NCBI GenBank assembly: GCA_022747635.1
Contig: JAKTNV010000006.1
Location: forward strand, 64,371,090 to 64,435,089
Reading direction: 5' to 3'
Source: Hetaerina americana
Lineage: Eukaryota > Arthropoda > Insecta > Odonata > Calopterygidae
DNA length: 64,000 bases
The notes under the pieces were generated by a model. That model saw only the letters and a program-made list of their open reading frames with translations. It was not told the origin of the DNA and searched no databases. This document shows, piece after piece, positions 26,901 to 40,700 of the stretch. Numbering within the stretch: position 1 is the first letter of the stretch; the number at the start of each line of letters is the position of its first letter. Made by a program: the position numbers and the translations under genes.

Positions 26901-28190
26901 GTTTCCCCTCTAGGATTTGCATACGGTTAAAAGTATTGGCGATCTTTGACTTTCAGTGCTTGGAGCTTTAGTTACTCAGCTTCATTTTCACACAAGGGAT
27001 ATTGGCTCCAGCGTTGCTTACAATTTATGTAACTCTAGAATATGGTTCAACAGTAATCACCGCTTTACTATATGCTCATTTCTCATGGGTGAAGTTACCT
27101 TGGTTCACTGTTGGAAATAATTAGGACGTTCTGATTGCATTAACAGTAGTTGGCTAAGTGATGCGTAGACTTAGTGTCATTTTTATAACCAATTCTGAAT
27201 AGCATTAGGTTCATAAAAGGTGACGTTGTTCCTCAGCGAATGGACAATTGACGCTTATGAATCATGTTTAAAATATTTTTACGTCACTGCTCGGATTGTG
27301 GAAGGTACTGTTTAAGGGAATTGTTTTAGGTGGTAATTATGTATGAAATGCGTTCCCATCAGCTGTTCAGGGGTTCCACGAAGAATTCTTAAAATTTATC
27401 TATAATTATAGAATATCCTTAATTTTATCGATTTAAAAAAATATTATTTTTATTTGGCTCATCCTTAAGAATCGACTGTGGTTAAATACACTCTTTGACA
27501 CTTGCAATGCCATACTTTTTTTTGTACTGATTTTAATGGAATGGAATTAAATGTTACCAGATGCTGCGTTGTGATACTAGAATTGATGTTGTCTTGTATA
27601 TATGCGCTTATCATGGAAGTACTTAAGGGGAATGTTATGACGTCCACTTATTCAAGTAGAAGCAATTTATGGCAAATTATGTCTTCAATTAATGGAATAC
27701 TTTGAATTTTAGCTCTTTTAAGTGATTCGATCATGCTTTTACTCATTAACACCGCGATAGAAAATAGTTCAGGAAGAACATTTTTGAATTCTTTTTTTAC
27801 ATGCAAATAACATGGGGATACATTGAGCTACCTTTCAATTTATTTCATTTCGTGATAATAAGAAAATTTCTATTTGACAATATAACATTTTTGCCAACCT
27901 GTTTCATTGGTAAAAAAAATAAATTAAAAAAATGGGCTCTATCCTCTTGACTACTTTTTTGAATGGATTAAAATTAGTTTCACAATTGTTAATGATATAA
28001 CTTAATTGACTTACGTATTTTATCCATACTGTGATGTGATTTCATACTAAGTACTAGTTTTTGGAAAATGAAGTGAATGTGACACATCCTCCCTCATTGA
28101 ATGTACAGGCAAGTGTAGAACTGAAGATTGGCTGAGTTTCCATCAGTATTTCTTCTGATGCAGTATTTGTTAAAATCGCGATCAGGGATC
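20961..28190. other. Gene-free AT-rich DNA
   Basis: No coding region or RNA gene was recognised. A purine-rich, GC-richer segment lies at about 26210-26900. A small hairpin (AGAATTAGCCT, 8-base loop, AGGCTAATTCT) lies near 24035-24064. Everything else is unremarkable. Confidence 0.5.
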
Positions 28191-28197
28191 ACTTGAA

Positions 28198-28222
28198 ATA
28201 TTATCCGAATCGCTGAAGCAAA

Positions 28223-28266
<44 letters not shown>

Positions 28267-28291
28267 TTTGCTTCAGCGATTCGGATAATAA
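28198..28291. repeat. 27-bp perfect inverted repeat around a (TA)n loop
   Basis: Arms 28198-28224 and 28265-28291 are perfect reverse complements (core CCGAATCGCTGAAGCAAACT), separated by a 40-bp TA run (28225-28264). The right arm leads into a second, longer TA run and then the LINE fragment. The arrangement suggests that a unique flank was copied in inverted orientation, for example by template switching at the TA repeat. Confidence 0.85.
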
Positions 28292-28294
28292 TTT

Positions 28295-28296
<2 letters not shown>

Positions 28297-28388
<92 letters not shown>
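28297..28388. repeat. (AT)n microsatellite, about 46 units
   Basis: Uninterrupted AT dinucleotides immediately 5' of the LINE fragment. A similar TA run follows the element at 29381-29465, so the LINE may have inserted into one original microsatellite. Confidence 0.97.
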
Positions 28389-29468
<1,080 letters not shown>

Positions 29469-29784
29469 CATTTTTGAAATGCAATATAACCCTTAAGGTT
29501 TGTGTGAAAAATGTTTCATTCATTTCTTTCCTTGCTGTTTCACATCCTTGTGAATGAATTGATAAAACGTGGATGGTGAAAATCACTCGGTCTCAATATT
29601 CTTTATTATTCATTTCGATAAGTGGACAAATATTAAATTTTTGTTGTAATATATGCTTTTTCTGAGGATTCATATGTTTAATGTAACTGTCGAAGTGGCA
29701 TGAAAAAATTTCAATGAGACTTCAAGCAGCGTGACCGATAGCGTATTTTCAACTAGAGTAAACAAGAAGGGGGACCAAGTCAAC

Positions 29785-30200
29785 TAGCGGTTGTTCGCAG
29801 GGTACTAAAGAAATAAAAAAAATTAAAACTCCCTATTCCTCCCGTAAACTATTCGGATATTTGGTTTGCTATTTGGAATCTGAAAGAAAAGGAGTTTTTC
29901 TAGATAATTTTTAGTTTTATTTTCTTTTAGTTTTATTCAGTACCCAGTGAGCCACGCCTAGGGTGTTTGGCAGGGGGTGATTACACCGACTGCCCTTGAC
30001 CCAAAACACCTATCCCTCCTAGTGCGGTCAGACAGAAGAAGTTTTATTCTAATCCCGTATTGTTCGTGGCAAAAATGAATCTTAAATCTGTCTCTTCTCC
30101 CCCCTCTCCCCCTCAATTTTATTTAAATGATGTTTGCTACCGTATAACGATGGGGCTAGTAATAAATTTTCAATATCATTGCTAAAGAGAAATCCTTTCA
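29785..30200. repeat. Dispersed repeat family copy (GCAGGGTACTAAA family)
   Basis: Contains the motif GCAGGGTACTAAA at about 29797-29809 and its inverse version near 29938-29985 (AGTACCCAGTGAGCC, then CCTAGGGTGTTTGGCAGGGG). A tail follows (AGTGCGGTCAGACA, then ATCCCGTATTGTTCGTGG). The same order of blocks recurs at 36655-37075, and fragments lie at about 36222-36303 and 37727-37770. The facing inverted motifs resemble the ends of a small DNA-type element, but exact ends were not determined. Confidence 0.6.
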
Positions 30201-30699
30201 TGTCGAGGTTTTCTTTCTTCCTGCTATTTAAGGCATTCTCAAACACAGCATCACATGAATATCCTTGCTCGATCTATCTCATCTAAGTTTAGAGAAGACG
30301 TTGAAGGATGCATGGATATACGGCAAGAAAGTGAAACGGACTAAATAAATGCATAATGGAGCGCACTACTTTCATAATGCAATGTCAGTGGGCTATTCTA
30401 ATATTTGAGCATATCAAATGTCATCATGGAATCATTGACATCTCAAGTTATTTATTGAGCAACAATTTTCAATATCTAAACGGACTTTGACAAAAGATGA
30501 GAGATTCCTTGATCGATCTGTTTGAGAGGTTATTAAATGCCTTTTTATTTTCAAGAGATGGTTTAACCTTATGCATCCTCACCTTGTAATTAAAGCGAAT
30601 ATGATCATCTCTTTTACATGAATTTTGCATAAATATTATCAAGCACACTTAAAAACATTTTAACACGGAAAGGGAATTTAATGGGAATATAGCTTACTT

Positions 30700-31112
30700 A
30701 TGAAAAAGGAGATGGAAGAGAAACAAGAGCGTGGTCAAACACCGAAAAATGAAATGGAGGAATTTGAGATATTACCGAAGGATAAGTGAAATGAGAGAAG
30801 CATTTTAATGTACTTGTGAAAGCAATCAAATATCCAAAGAAGGCGGGGAAGATTGATGCAGATCATTTTGGTTTGAAATGGGATATTAAAGACTTGTGAT
30901 AGAGGGAAGAGCGATAGGCAAGGCCGTGGAATCATTAAAACGTTAGGTAGTAAAAAGTTGGGGAGGATGAAGGCAGATAGAATGCATGGAAGAACAGTTT
31001 ATTGTACTTTGAGGTTGTCAGGTGGTGTCTTGTTGTACGAAACTAAGAAATGAAGGTGTGTTCAGTATGTGTCCATCAAAAAACTACCTTAAACAATGAA
31101 CTACTAAATGAT
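30700..31112 (+). pseudogene. Decayed LINE 3' fragment, copy 3 of the 28.4-kb family
   Basis: Nucleotide-level resemblance to the end of the 28.4-kb RT: GACTTGTGATAGAGGGAAGA here against GACTGTGATAGAGGGTAGAA there, followed by similar purine-rich codons. The shared 3' UTR piece TGTCCATCAAAAAAC plus TACCTTAA lies at about 31072-31095. Many substitutions and stops make this an old copy. The ORF on the opposite strand (30735-30935) is spurious. Confidence 0.55.
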
Positions 31113-31654
31113 GATAATGAAGATACGAACGCACGCATCTAAATTTGAAAAAAAAATTGCATTCGTGAATGGTGGGTAATTCTTCTCATAATTTTAATTT
31201 TAGCCTCTATTTCCTGTTTTTCATGCTTTCGTTATTTATGATAAAAATTGAAATTAATTCACATCATTTTAACATAGCCAATAATATTGCTGTAATTTTT
31301 AAAATACTGTCTTCATTAAAGTCTGTTTGTAGCATTTTCAATTATACTATATGGTCCTCAAAGTCTCTTTGTACCTGGCCCATCTTGAGGCCTGAAATTA
31401 TGACGATGTAATTGAAATAAATTTCTTTTCTTACAGGTAAGTTTTCCAGTTCGTTCACTACATGGCATTATAATGTGAGTACGGATGATACTAAATATAG
31501 TGTAATCAACATGGCATTAGTGCCTCATATAAGTGTAGTGGACTATTACAAAGTTAATTTGTCAATTTTGGTGGTTATAGTCACTGCACAATATTATAAA
31601 CGCTTAGATCCTACTAGTTTTCCTAAGCAGTTTATGAATTTACTCGTGTATATT

Positions 31655-32290
31655 TTTATTATTAAGTAATCTACCGGTTAAGGTAGGTTTTGGATTGACG
31701 CAACCACCAAATAAATATTTTATGACTCAATTTTTCCTGCCTTCTTAGGATTTATCCCTACAAAACCTTCTCCTCGCTCACCATACCTAGAACTTCCTCA
31801 TTTGTTTTCCTTTCGGTCCATTTCTCCGTCCTTTCTTCTCCGTCCTTCTCCACCACCACATTTCAAAAGCTTCAAATTTACGTCTATCCTCCTCCTTAGG
31901 TGAACATGTGTCAGCGCCGTACATAACTACGCTCCATTTCAGTTTTCAGGAGCCTTTTCTTAACATCCTTACTCAACGTCCCTCTCATCAGTTACCTCCT
32001 CCTTGTGAAAGCCTGTTTGCCTAGCGCAATACTTCCCCTCTTGTCCCTTCAATATTGTCCATATTGGCCGAAAATACTTCCGAGATGCGTAAACTGTTTC
32101 ACTTGCTCTAGTTTTTGGCGTCCATTTTTAATGTTTAGCTCAGCCTTTCTTCCTGTAAAACCGCATCACCTTTGTTTTTTGTATATTTATTCTCATGCCA
32201 TATTTGTCGCCCTGAATTTCCAATTTACTCAACATTCTTGCAACCACTTAGCCTACCGACAAAATAACGCTTGGTCATACACAATACGGT
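31655..32290 (-). pseudogene. Decayed LINE RT fragment, copy 2 of the 28.4-kb family
   Basis: On the minus strand the sequence aligns by eye with the 28.4-kb RT from the residues after the FADD box (GACCAAGC, about 32270) through the YLGS-like region (about 32075), the Lys-Asp-Val-Lys-Lys block (about 31960) and the Arg-Lys-Thr-Asn-Glu-Glu block (about 31800) to the shared 3' end AACCGGTAGATTAC at about 31665-31680. Frameshifts and stops break it repeatedly. It is 5'-truncated near 32290. Confidence 0.7.
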
Positions 32291-32869
32291 TTTAAGAGAC
32301 TGTTAGAATTGTGGAAACACCAAGCGTCAAGAATATTTTTATTCATGTGCTCCAGTTTTCCTTTGACCTTAAACTGGTTTATATTATGAATTTTTTCTCA
32401 TTGGTGAGCTTTAAAAAATTGTGTATTCCCAGTACTTTTATGCACACTGAAAAATATCTTCAAGTTTAAGTAAGGTCTCAATTTAACTCCTTAGCATCGA
32501 GAAAAAAATTGTGGAGGGGTTATCTTTCTATAGTACACATTGTTTGTAAACGGGAATATAATCAATGTGTGGCACATATATGGGAGATGTAATTGAGCTT
32601 TGAAGATTGGAAACACAACATAGTCTTCCTCATTAGATAGATATTTAAAAGTCTAAATTAAATTCATCTGATAGGAGGACACTATGATTAGACGACCTAC
32701 CAACGACCAATAGGACCAATACACGGCTGAAACTTCACTTCCTGCGGTCTCTAATACATAGAGATACATAATAAAGTACCATGTCTTTGCTGTTAATTAT
32801 TCAAGGCCTCATTTTCACCCCTATCGTTAGGATACTGTATGTATAGGACTGAAGGAACTATTCATTATC

Positions 32870-33760
32870 TGCAGCTCTACAGCCTGGTGTGGGCCTTGGC
32901 TACCTCTATGATATGCCTCCATTCAGTTCTTGTTCTAGCTTTTTCCTTCCATCTTGTGGCTCCCATTGCTTTCAAATCATCCTCCACATCCTGTAGCCAT
33001 CTCTTCCCTGGTCTACCTCTTCTTCTGACCCCTTCCATCTTGCTATTAAGCATCAGTTTGGGCATTCTGTCATTTTCTATCCTTTCTACGTGGTCCAACC
33101 ATGCCAGCCTCAGTGACTTGGCAAATCTGTTTCCTTCCCATCTAGTAGTTTATTTATCTCCATTTTCATTCTAATTCTCTATCTCTCTCCTTCCCTAATT
33201 GGGCTATAGATTCTCCTTATGATTTTTCTTTCAAATTTTCTTAGTGTTTCTTCATCCTGACTTATTAATGTCCATTTCTCCGCGCCATAAGTTACAACGG
33301 TTCTAATAAGCGTTTTGTAGATATTCAGTTTTGTATTCCTTGATAGGAACTTAGATTCGAGGAGTGTTCCATTTGCAAAATATGCCTTGCTACCTTCCAT
33401 TACCCTTTGGTTGATCTCCGTGGATATCTGATTTAAGTCTGACTCCTAGAAAGGTAATTTAAATTTATATATTTGATTATAATCGGTATATATGATCCTT
33501 GACACACTCAAACTCATAATTCCCAATTTTTATGTTTTGCTGGTTCAGAGAAGCTGGCATTTTCAAGTATTTGGTCTTCTCTTCCCTAACCTTCAGCCCC
33601 ACTTTTTACTAGTGTTTTCTAAAATGTTAAACATTTCTTTTAGGTCATTCACATTTCCTGCAATTAATCCTATATTGCCTGCATATGCGAATCCTTGCTG
33701 GGATTTATGCACAATTGTCCCTCTTTAATTCAATTCTCTGAAGGAACTATTGCAAAGTTA
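32870..33760 (-). pseudogene. Decayed non-LTR RT fragment, second family
   Basis: On the minus strand, shifting frames give a degenerate catalytic region (a YAGN-like version of the YADD box near 33685), then a GLKVREEKTKYLKM-like block near 33600 and NYEFE near 33520. They continue with LGVRLKSDI near 33440, KTLIRTVVTYGAEKW at about 33268-33313 and RKFERKIIRRIYSPI at about 33195-33240. The C-terminal piece at 32877-33098 contains RRRGRPGKRWLQDVEDD. These are hallmarks of endonuclease-RT type LINEs and differ from the 28.4-kb family. Several stops and frameshifts make it non-functional. Confidence 0.75.
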
Positions 33761-34062
33761 AAAAGTTGAGAATCACTGGTCCTTCTTCCATGAATTTTAT
33801 GTATATCTCATTGTGCTAAATATATTTTGTAAAATTAATCTGAGTGCAATATCTCATTTCACTAAAAAAATGCTTCGCTCGGGCCGTTTTTTCAATATTT
33901 TTTTTTATCTTGTCAAGCTTTTGATGTCTTTTTTTCCACGGAAATTGTCCATGTGTTGAATTTTTCTGTAATTCTTACTCTAACGTCCTCCAGGTGGCTG
34001 CGAATTAAAATAATTCTTCGGAGCGCACCAGCGCCCACGGCCCTCCCATCGCCTCTCCCTCT

Positions 34063-34114
34063 CGAATTCACCCATAAACCACCCACCGTGCGAATGGGTT
34101 TATGGGTGAATTCG
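34063..34114. repeat. 18-bp perfect inverted repeat
   Basis: Arms 34063-34080 (CGAATTCACCCATAAACC) and 34097-34114 are exact reverse complements with a 16-base loop. It lies at the border between AT-rich DNA and a GC-richer stretch (34020-34460). Confidence 0.8.
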
Positions 34115-36215
34115 TAAGCTTTTACCCGTAAAATAAACGCTCTCCCGTATTTGACTCGCGTGGCTCGGGAGTTTCATGATCCGCTTAATTAGTAGGACGT
34201 CAATCGAGGAAGAAGAAAGGGGCGTGCACTGTGGGGGCGGAGCGGGATATGCACGGGGAGAGGTGGTGTGCAGGAGACCGGCTCTCTCTCCCCTCGTCAG
34301 TGCGCCACCATATCGTCCGTGTGAGGGGTTGCTAACCTCTCGTTTGAAGGCGTGCTCTATCCAACTCAGTCATCAAAGTCACAACCATTCACTCGCCCGT
34401 TCGTCCTTCCGTTTGAGTAACCCCCTCCTCTCTCACCCGCGAATTTCTCCTCTTTAGCACGCTCACCGTCTCATATGCGTCCTCAGTTTACATTTTCCAT
34501 TAATCCACCACTTTCTCATTTCCTCTCCTGGAGTAACGGTCTTTCGAGCCTCTTGTGTACAGCAAGGGATACCCGATTTGATCAAAACCCCAGATTCTTC
34601 CTTGTTTATCTTTGCCCGCCGATTCTGTGCATGTACGAAGGTATTCAACGCAAGCTCACATTTAAAATATCCCTTCATTACACAAGATGCATGTCTTCAT
34701 GTTGGGAATGGTTTCTTTGCCTTTTAATTTAATAGGGTCACGTACAGAAAAAATGTCTGAATATCGGAAAATTTTTAACCTCAAAAAATATACTCCGAAC
34801 GGGTTGATTTCCAACGGCCCTTGAAGACTAAGAATTAATTTATATCTTTCTATACCCGATGTTTTCAGGGTTAACTTTGTGGAAATCCATTATCACTAAA
34901 GTAAAAAAAATATCTTTCCCCCAAACGTTTGACGGGTTACGACTAGTTTAGACGCATTGGGATGACGTCTATGCGTTTAAACTAATAGTACCATCAGAAA
35001 AAATTTAGTGGAAATATACATTGTTTTTTCACTTCAGTCTATCGTTCAATACCACAATAAGCCTTTTACGAGTATCTCATTACTGGATTAGTATATTATG
35101 ATACTATCCGTTCACATGAAACTAAAGAATTTAGAGATATAAAGTCGGTGTCCTTCCAAAAAACTATATTCTTTACTTTTTGGCGAGCCCTTGAAAATGC
35201 CTCTTCCGTACATTTTCGGTCTGGCACACATGCTCTTCAGTTTCTTCGCGGGAATGATATTAATGTCCATTATTTAAAGGTGACACCCTTTCTTTTTCTG
35301 GGGTCTGGGTCTTTCGGGTAATCCCAAATTCCTTCTCACGTTCTCACTCCTCCTCAGCCTAAACCCTTGCTTCCATTTCTACCCCCCTCTTTCTTCCTCA
35401 TCGCACTCATTTCCTCCACAAAAGACTTTAAACCTTTCGGCAACTCATCTTAACCCAAAAGCACGCCTCTCTTATCAACCCTTAAAGCCTCTTCCACCTC
35501 AACCATCCCTCGTTTTAGTTTTCAGCCCCAGAACGCCGAGTATTCTATCACCCTGATCTTTCGCGTCCTTCAGTCCGTCAAATGTCTCAGGGTTTTTTAA
35601 GCCAGGGATGTGAGGTGTTGGGGCCAGAGATTGGGGAGAGAGGATTGGGCTCTAAGAAGGGGTTAATGGTTTCTTCCCTTTCTACTTGGTCAAGCCCATC
35701 CCATTTCTACTTTTTTGTTCGACCCTGGCGTTCCAAATACCTTCTCAGGTCACGGACTCCTTTCAATTTTTCCCTTTTTCTTGTAGCAAGATAGTGGAGA
35801 ATGGTTTTCCTCTTCTGAGCCGTCGGTTACCTAACTCGCCTCTCTCCGGACTCCGCCACCCTTGCATGTCAGCCCCTGCCTAGCTTAGACCCCCAGAAAG
35901 GCTAGTCGAGGACCGCCTTCTTAACACTCTCCAATCTCCGTCCTCCCTCTGATTTAGCAAATATCTCCTTTAGGAATCTTTCCAAAATTTCATAATTAAT
36001 TTTTTTAATTGAATTTTTATCGGGTTTTTGAACTGTGAACTAGGCTCATTCTGGTTTAATCTTTCTTGTAAAAATTGCGTAGAACTTGTTTTAGATTGGC
36101 TTTGAAATTTCATGTCTCCCAGCATCGCATGACCATCTGATAATACTTAGTAAATATTCCTTACTGTTCCCTTAATTTATTTAATAAATCCCTCCATTTA
36201 GTCTGCTGTATATTC
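34115..36215. other. Gene-free DNA with C/T-rich patches
   Basis: Nothing recognisable apart from C/T-rich patches at 34360-34460 and 35280-35950. The ORFs here have low-complexity translations. Confidence 0.5.
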
Positions 36216-36219
36216 ACCT

Positions 36220-37075
36220 TCTGCCACACACCCTAGCACTGGCTTTAGGATACTAAGGTATTTAAAAAGTTATTACTTAATTGGTGGCTTGCAGGGTACC
36301 ATGGATGTATGTGCATGTGGGCGACGGTTTGAGCCCCCTTGGATAGTAAAGTTATTGCGTTTTCTTAAAACATCGAAGAATGATATGAATCTTCCTTGGG
36401 TACGAACAACCATGGGAATGTTTATAGCCGATCCATAAAGAGTAGTAAAAGATAATTGGAAGCACTTAGACTATGCGGCATTCTGTCAGGCTGAGGGAGG
36501 AAAATAATTCCTCCAAAAAACTATTTTAAAAACTATAATAACGCAAAATTATGCACTTTAGCTTTAAAATTTACACCATAGAACAATTATAGTAACATAA
36601 AAACGATAAGGGATCAGAGTAACAATGTCTGACCGCGGTAAGATCATAATCGGGTCAAAATTATTGGGTGTATTCACCCCCTGCCACCCACCCTAGCCAT
36701 GGCTTGCAGGGTACTAAAATTTCTAAAAAAAAGTCTGGTGTGTAATCTTCCCGTTCCTCACGCCCTAGAGGGTGCCTACAGGGTACTATGGAAATATTTT
36801 TGTATTTTTTAGTATCCTGAAAGCAAACCACTAGGGTGTGCAGCAGGGGTTGAACACGCACAAGACTAATTTTGATCCGAATTTTTTACACCTAGCGCGG
36901 TCGGACAATGTTATTTTTATCCCGTATCATTCGTGGAACAAATGACTTAAATCTTAAATATATATGTTCTACACTAATATCTGTTATGTTACTAACTGAA
37001 TTCGTCTACCGTAGTGCAATGGGGGTAAACATTCATTATCAGCATCATTGCTATGGATAAAAAATAGTATAAAAA
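36220..37075. repeat. Dispersed repeat family, clustered copies
   Basis: Motif blocks shared with 29785-30200 occur several times: CTGCCACACACCCTAGCACT (about 36222), TGGCTTGCAGGGTAC (about 36284), CCACCCACCCTAGCCATGGC then TTGCAGGGTACTAAAA (36674-36719), CTACAGGGTACTATGG (36776) and the inverse version CACTAGGGTGTGCAGCAGGG (36830-36850). The trailing blocks TAGCGCGGTCGGACA (36893) and ATCCCGTATCATTCGTGG (36920) also match. The most complete unit is about 36655-37075. Confidence 0.6.
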
Positions 37076-37726
37076 CTTTCAATCGGAATATAGTGCGCAC
37101 CTGCTTGTAAAACTTAGTCTTGGGCAGATAATAGCATGTTTGTTGCTAGTGATTTCATTCGGTTATTGTGTAATCATATCAGTTTGGCATTTTCATTTTT
37201 GTTTTGTTTAAAACTATCTTTTTTTATTAATTTGCATGCTGTCTCAGCCTCATGCAGTTTCTAAGTACTAAGGTACTGGCTCTCGTTGAACTTCGTCTAT
37301 CATGTTTCAACTCGGGTCGGATTGCGCTTAACTTAATATGTGCATACTAAGTTGCATATATATATGTAGACTTTCCGAATTATCAATTATCGAGCGTCCA
37401 ATATAGGTATCTGTCATCTTTCCATTTTCATTCGCCTTTCCTAAATACATACAAAGAATCTTTGCTATTCATATCGCGAGGTAGGCATGCTTCTGTCCTG
37501 TCTGACATGGATCGAGGGACTTGATGAAGGCGGATGTTTGGGCGCAAGTCGTTCATTCCCAAGTATCCGATATTTCTGAATTAGCCGATATCGGTTTATC
37601 GTGAATTTCCTCTGGCTTTCATGAAACTGCTGCTCACTAGGGATTTAGAAAGGAGCATCTCTATTGAATTATAAAGGTTATTCTGTGGTAAAATTGTACT
37701 AAAGGAAAGGTTTGCGCTTTTGTTTC

Positions 37727-37770
37727 TACACATCCTAGCGGTGGCTTGCAGGGTACTAAAACATTAAAAA
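37727..37770 (+). repeat. Fragment of the GCAGGGTACTAAA repeat family
   Basis: CATCCTAGCGGTGGCTTGCA followed by GGGTACTAAAAC matches the block seen at 36674-36719 and 29790. Only this end of the repeat is present. Confidence 0.5.
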
Positions 37771-37779
37771 AATAACCTC

Positions 37780-40700
37780 TAGGTGAATTCGGAGGTTAAA
37801 AATACACGTTAATGTGGCCGAACTTTGGTTTACTCCTGCACCTGAAGACGACGGATGAAGTTGTTATTCAGACCCTTACGAAGCGCATATTCTCTTCCTG
37901 TTACACCGAATATTTATTCGCATAAGCCTTAATTTCATTAGAAAATCTCGCGTTATTGTGTGCGTGTAAATCTTGAGGCTTCCCTTCAGTCCTCACGAAG
38001 CCGGCAAGAAATTTGTTAATTGAATGGGTGTCCCATTAATCATTCCACAAAGTGAGTGCAATCGGCCATTTTAAAAAATGTTTCTATTTTCATGACTAAT
38101 AAATAATATAGTTTCTTGTTTTAGTCTAGAATAATAATATACCCGTTTATATTTAACTATTGAGTATCCAGAATCCGTATGCTTTATGCATGTGATTTTA
38201 TACGGTCATACCATGGTTTGAGTCTATTGTCAAGGGCCACGGGCGACTCACTTGATCCATAACGTTGAGAGAGGTTTTTTTGGTACCATTCATCGTCGGT
38301 TATGATTTTTGGGTAATTTTTGTGTGCATTTTTTGCGTGAAAAAGATCGGTTTTAAGAAGCCGTGCAAAAGTGAGAGGAATAGGTCAGGAAAGTAAAAGT
38401 AAAGAAATGGAGAGAATGCTCGGTGAAAGTGTTGCGAAGGTCCTTTATGGTCCCTTCTCGCTCTTTGCTCGAAAAATGGATTGAGGTGCTATGGCAAACG
38501 GAAGGGACTTGATGGTTAAAAAAAAGAAAAATGATAGACGTATTCATAACATCACCACTACATTTCTTCATTTTCATCGCTCAAACTGACATTAATTTAT
38601 CATGCGTCGCGTTGGAGTGGAATGGACCGAGTTGGGAGGATGAAGACAGCAAAGAAACAAGGTCCCAGTTATGTATGTACAAGTTAGATGCGAGTGAGAG
38701 AGGAGAGGTAGTAACGACAGAGAAGAGCGTTTGGTTAAAAGTAAATGTGCCGGAGTTGAGGAGACCGTGGGGAATTCATGCTTGAATGAAAGTCCCCGGT
38801 TAATATCTAGGGGATTAAGATTGAATTGACGTGAGTAGCCGTGTTCACAGGAGACTGAGATTCCACTCGTATGCAACTACCTTTCCATACCCTGGAAATA
38901 CCTACATTCTTCCACATTGCTTCGATTAAAAAGTGGTTACATCACTCTCGCCCTTTTTATAGCCGTTTATGCTACCGTAACGTATAATATAAATGCTTCG
39001 TTTCACCGGTCGCAGTTGTATCATGTTATTTTTTAGTAGTTAAATTAAATCTTGTCCGCGAGGACTATTTTTCCCCGATTCTTTTAAACAATCTACATGT
39101 ACAGTTATGGCCGCTGAAGAATATTGGTTCACTTGTCTTTATAGCTGTCGTTACACTTTTCATTCAAGTGAAATAAAAATTGCAATTAATGTAGTAATCA
39201 CTTACAAACTATAAATTTCGTTGTGTAATGATGCCCGACGCTCTGGAAAAATTTACTTGTCATTTTAATCAATGACTTATCTATTTAATTTCTTTATTCC
39301 TCTCTTTGATGGTGTGAGGATTTTTCTAAGTCTGGGAAATGTGATATATTATTAGTTTTTAGATGTAGAACTAGTTCATTATGTGTGGATTTTGAAAACT
39401 GTTTATTAGTCTGAGAAAAATGCCATTGCAGTATAGTTAATCTTATTTCTTGTTGGTATGGGATTCCTGTTAGTCATTTTTGGTGGATGTGTCCGTGAAT
39501 TCACAAATATTCAATCTTCAGTTCTTTCTAATCAGATTGTGGCACGTTGTCTTCAAACTGTGCCTGCGCCATGTTATGTATGTGACAGCCTTCGATCATT
39601 ATGGTATCCGCTATCGCAAACTCACTGTCAAAAGGATCACATCGGAATTTTTTCCATCGAATTGCGTTTACAGCGTAAGATAGGCAGTTGGAACGGCACA
39701 GACATCGATCGCGTATCCCTGTCGTTCGCGTACCATCCCCGCGGCTACGGAAATGCACGCAAGTTTTCATTGTTTCCGTCATTCAGCTGACATTTTTTCC
39801 CTTCGCTCTTTATTCGTTTTCCGAACGAAATATTTGATGAAGTGGGAATCGCGGTGTTTTCATGTGTCTGAACGTGGGCACTCCCGTGTAGATGACGTGC
39901 AAACAGTTTGTTTTTCAACAGTTCATTGTTTTTGGAAATAATAATCTACAAAATGACAACGAAGTTATCATCTAGTGTTAAAAGAAAATCTAATATAATC
40001 TAGATAAAATAAAAATATAATAAATTAAACACGAAAAATAAAGCGTGACAAAGTGAGGGACAGTAAGCCTGAAAGGGCCCTTCGTGAAGTAAAACACGGC
40101 TTATCAGATATCGGCTTGCGTCTCGGAAGCTACGGGAGTTTTGGGCATGAAAAAACCCATTGCAATAATGTCGTCTAAAAAGGTGGTCCATAAATTTTAA
40201 AAATTTTATTTGCCCCGTAGCTATCCTCATAAATACCGTAGATAGTACAAATAAATCAGTAATGCGAAAAAAATTACGAGTAGTTAAATTGACTTTAGCA
40301 GCCAAGTATATTGGTGAAGAAAATGTCACTTTAGATAGCAAAAATCATGCCCTGAACTTTTCACGATTCCTTCTTGAATACCTGGTGCGCTTTTCGATTA
40401 TTTTTTTCGCAGCATCGTTATCGCTATCTACTACGCGATTCTCTGCAGCACAATTTGCGTTCACGGATTTGTGACCCAACGCCAATGATTCATTTTAGCA
40501 CCGGAAATCGCATTATGTTACGTTCAGTAGCGTCAAATTTGAAGAACGGCGATAGCTTTCATGTTATCCATCGTGTTAATAGCGATAACGCGCGCGTGTT
40601 ATCAATGTCCGCCATCGATCCTCCTGGTTCGTGTTTTTGACAGAAGTTGTCCCTCGGTATGCATTCACGAGCTTCATATCAAAATGTTTAACTTTTTCAG

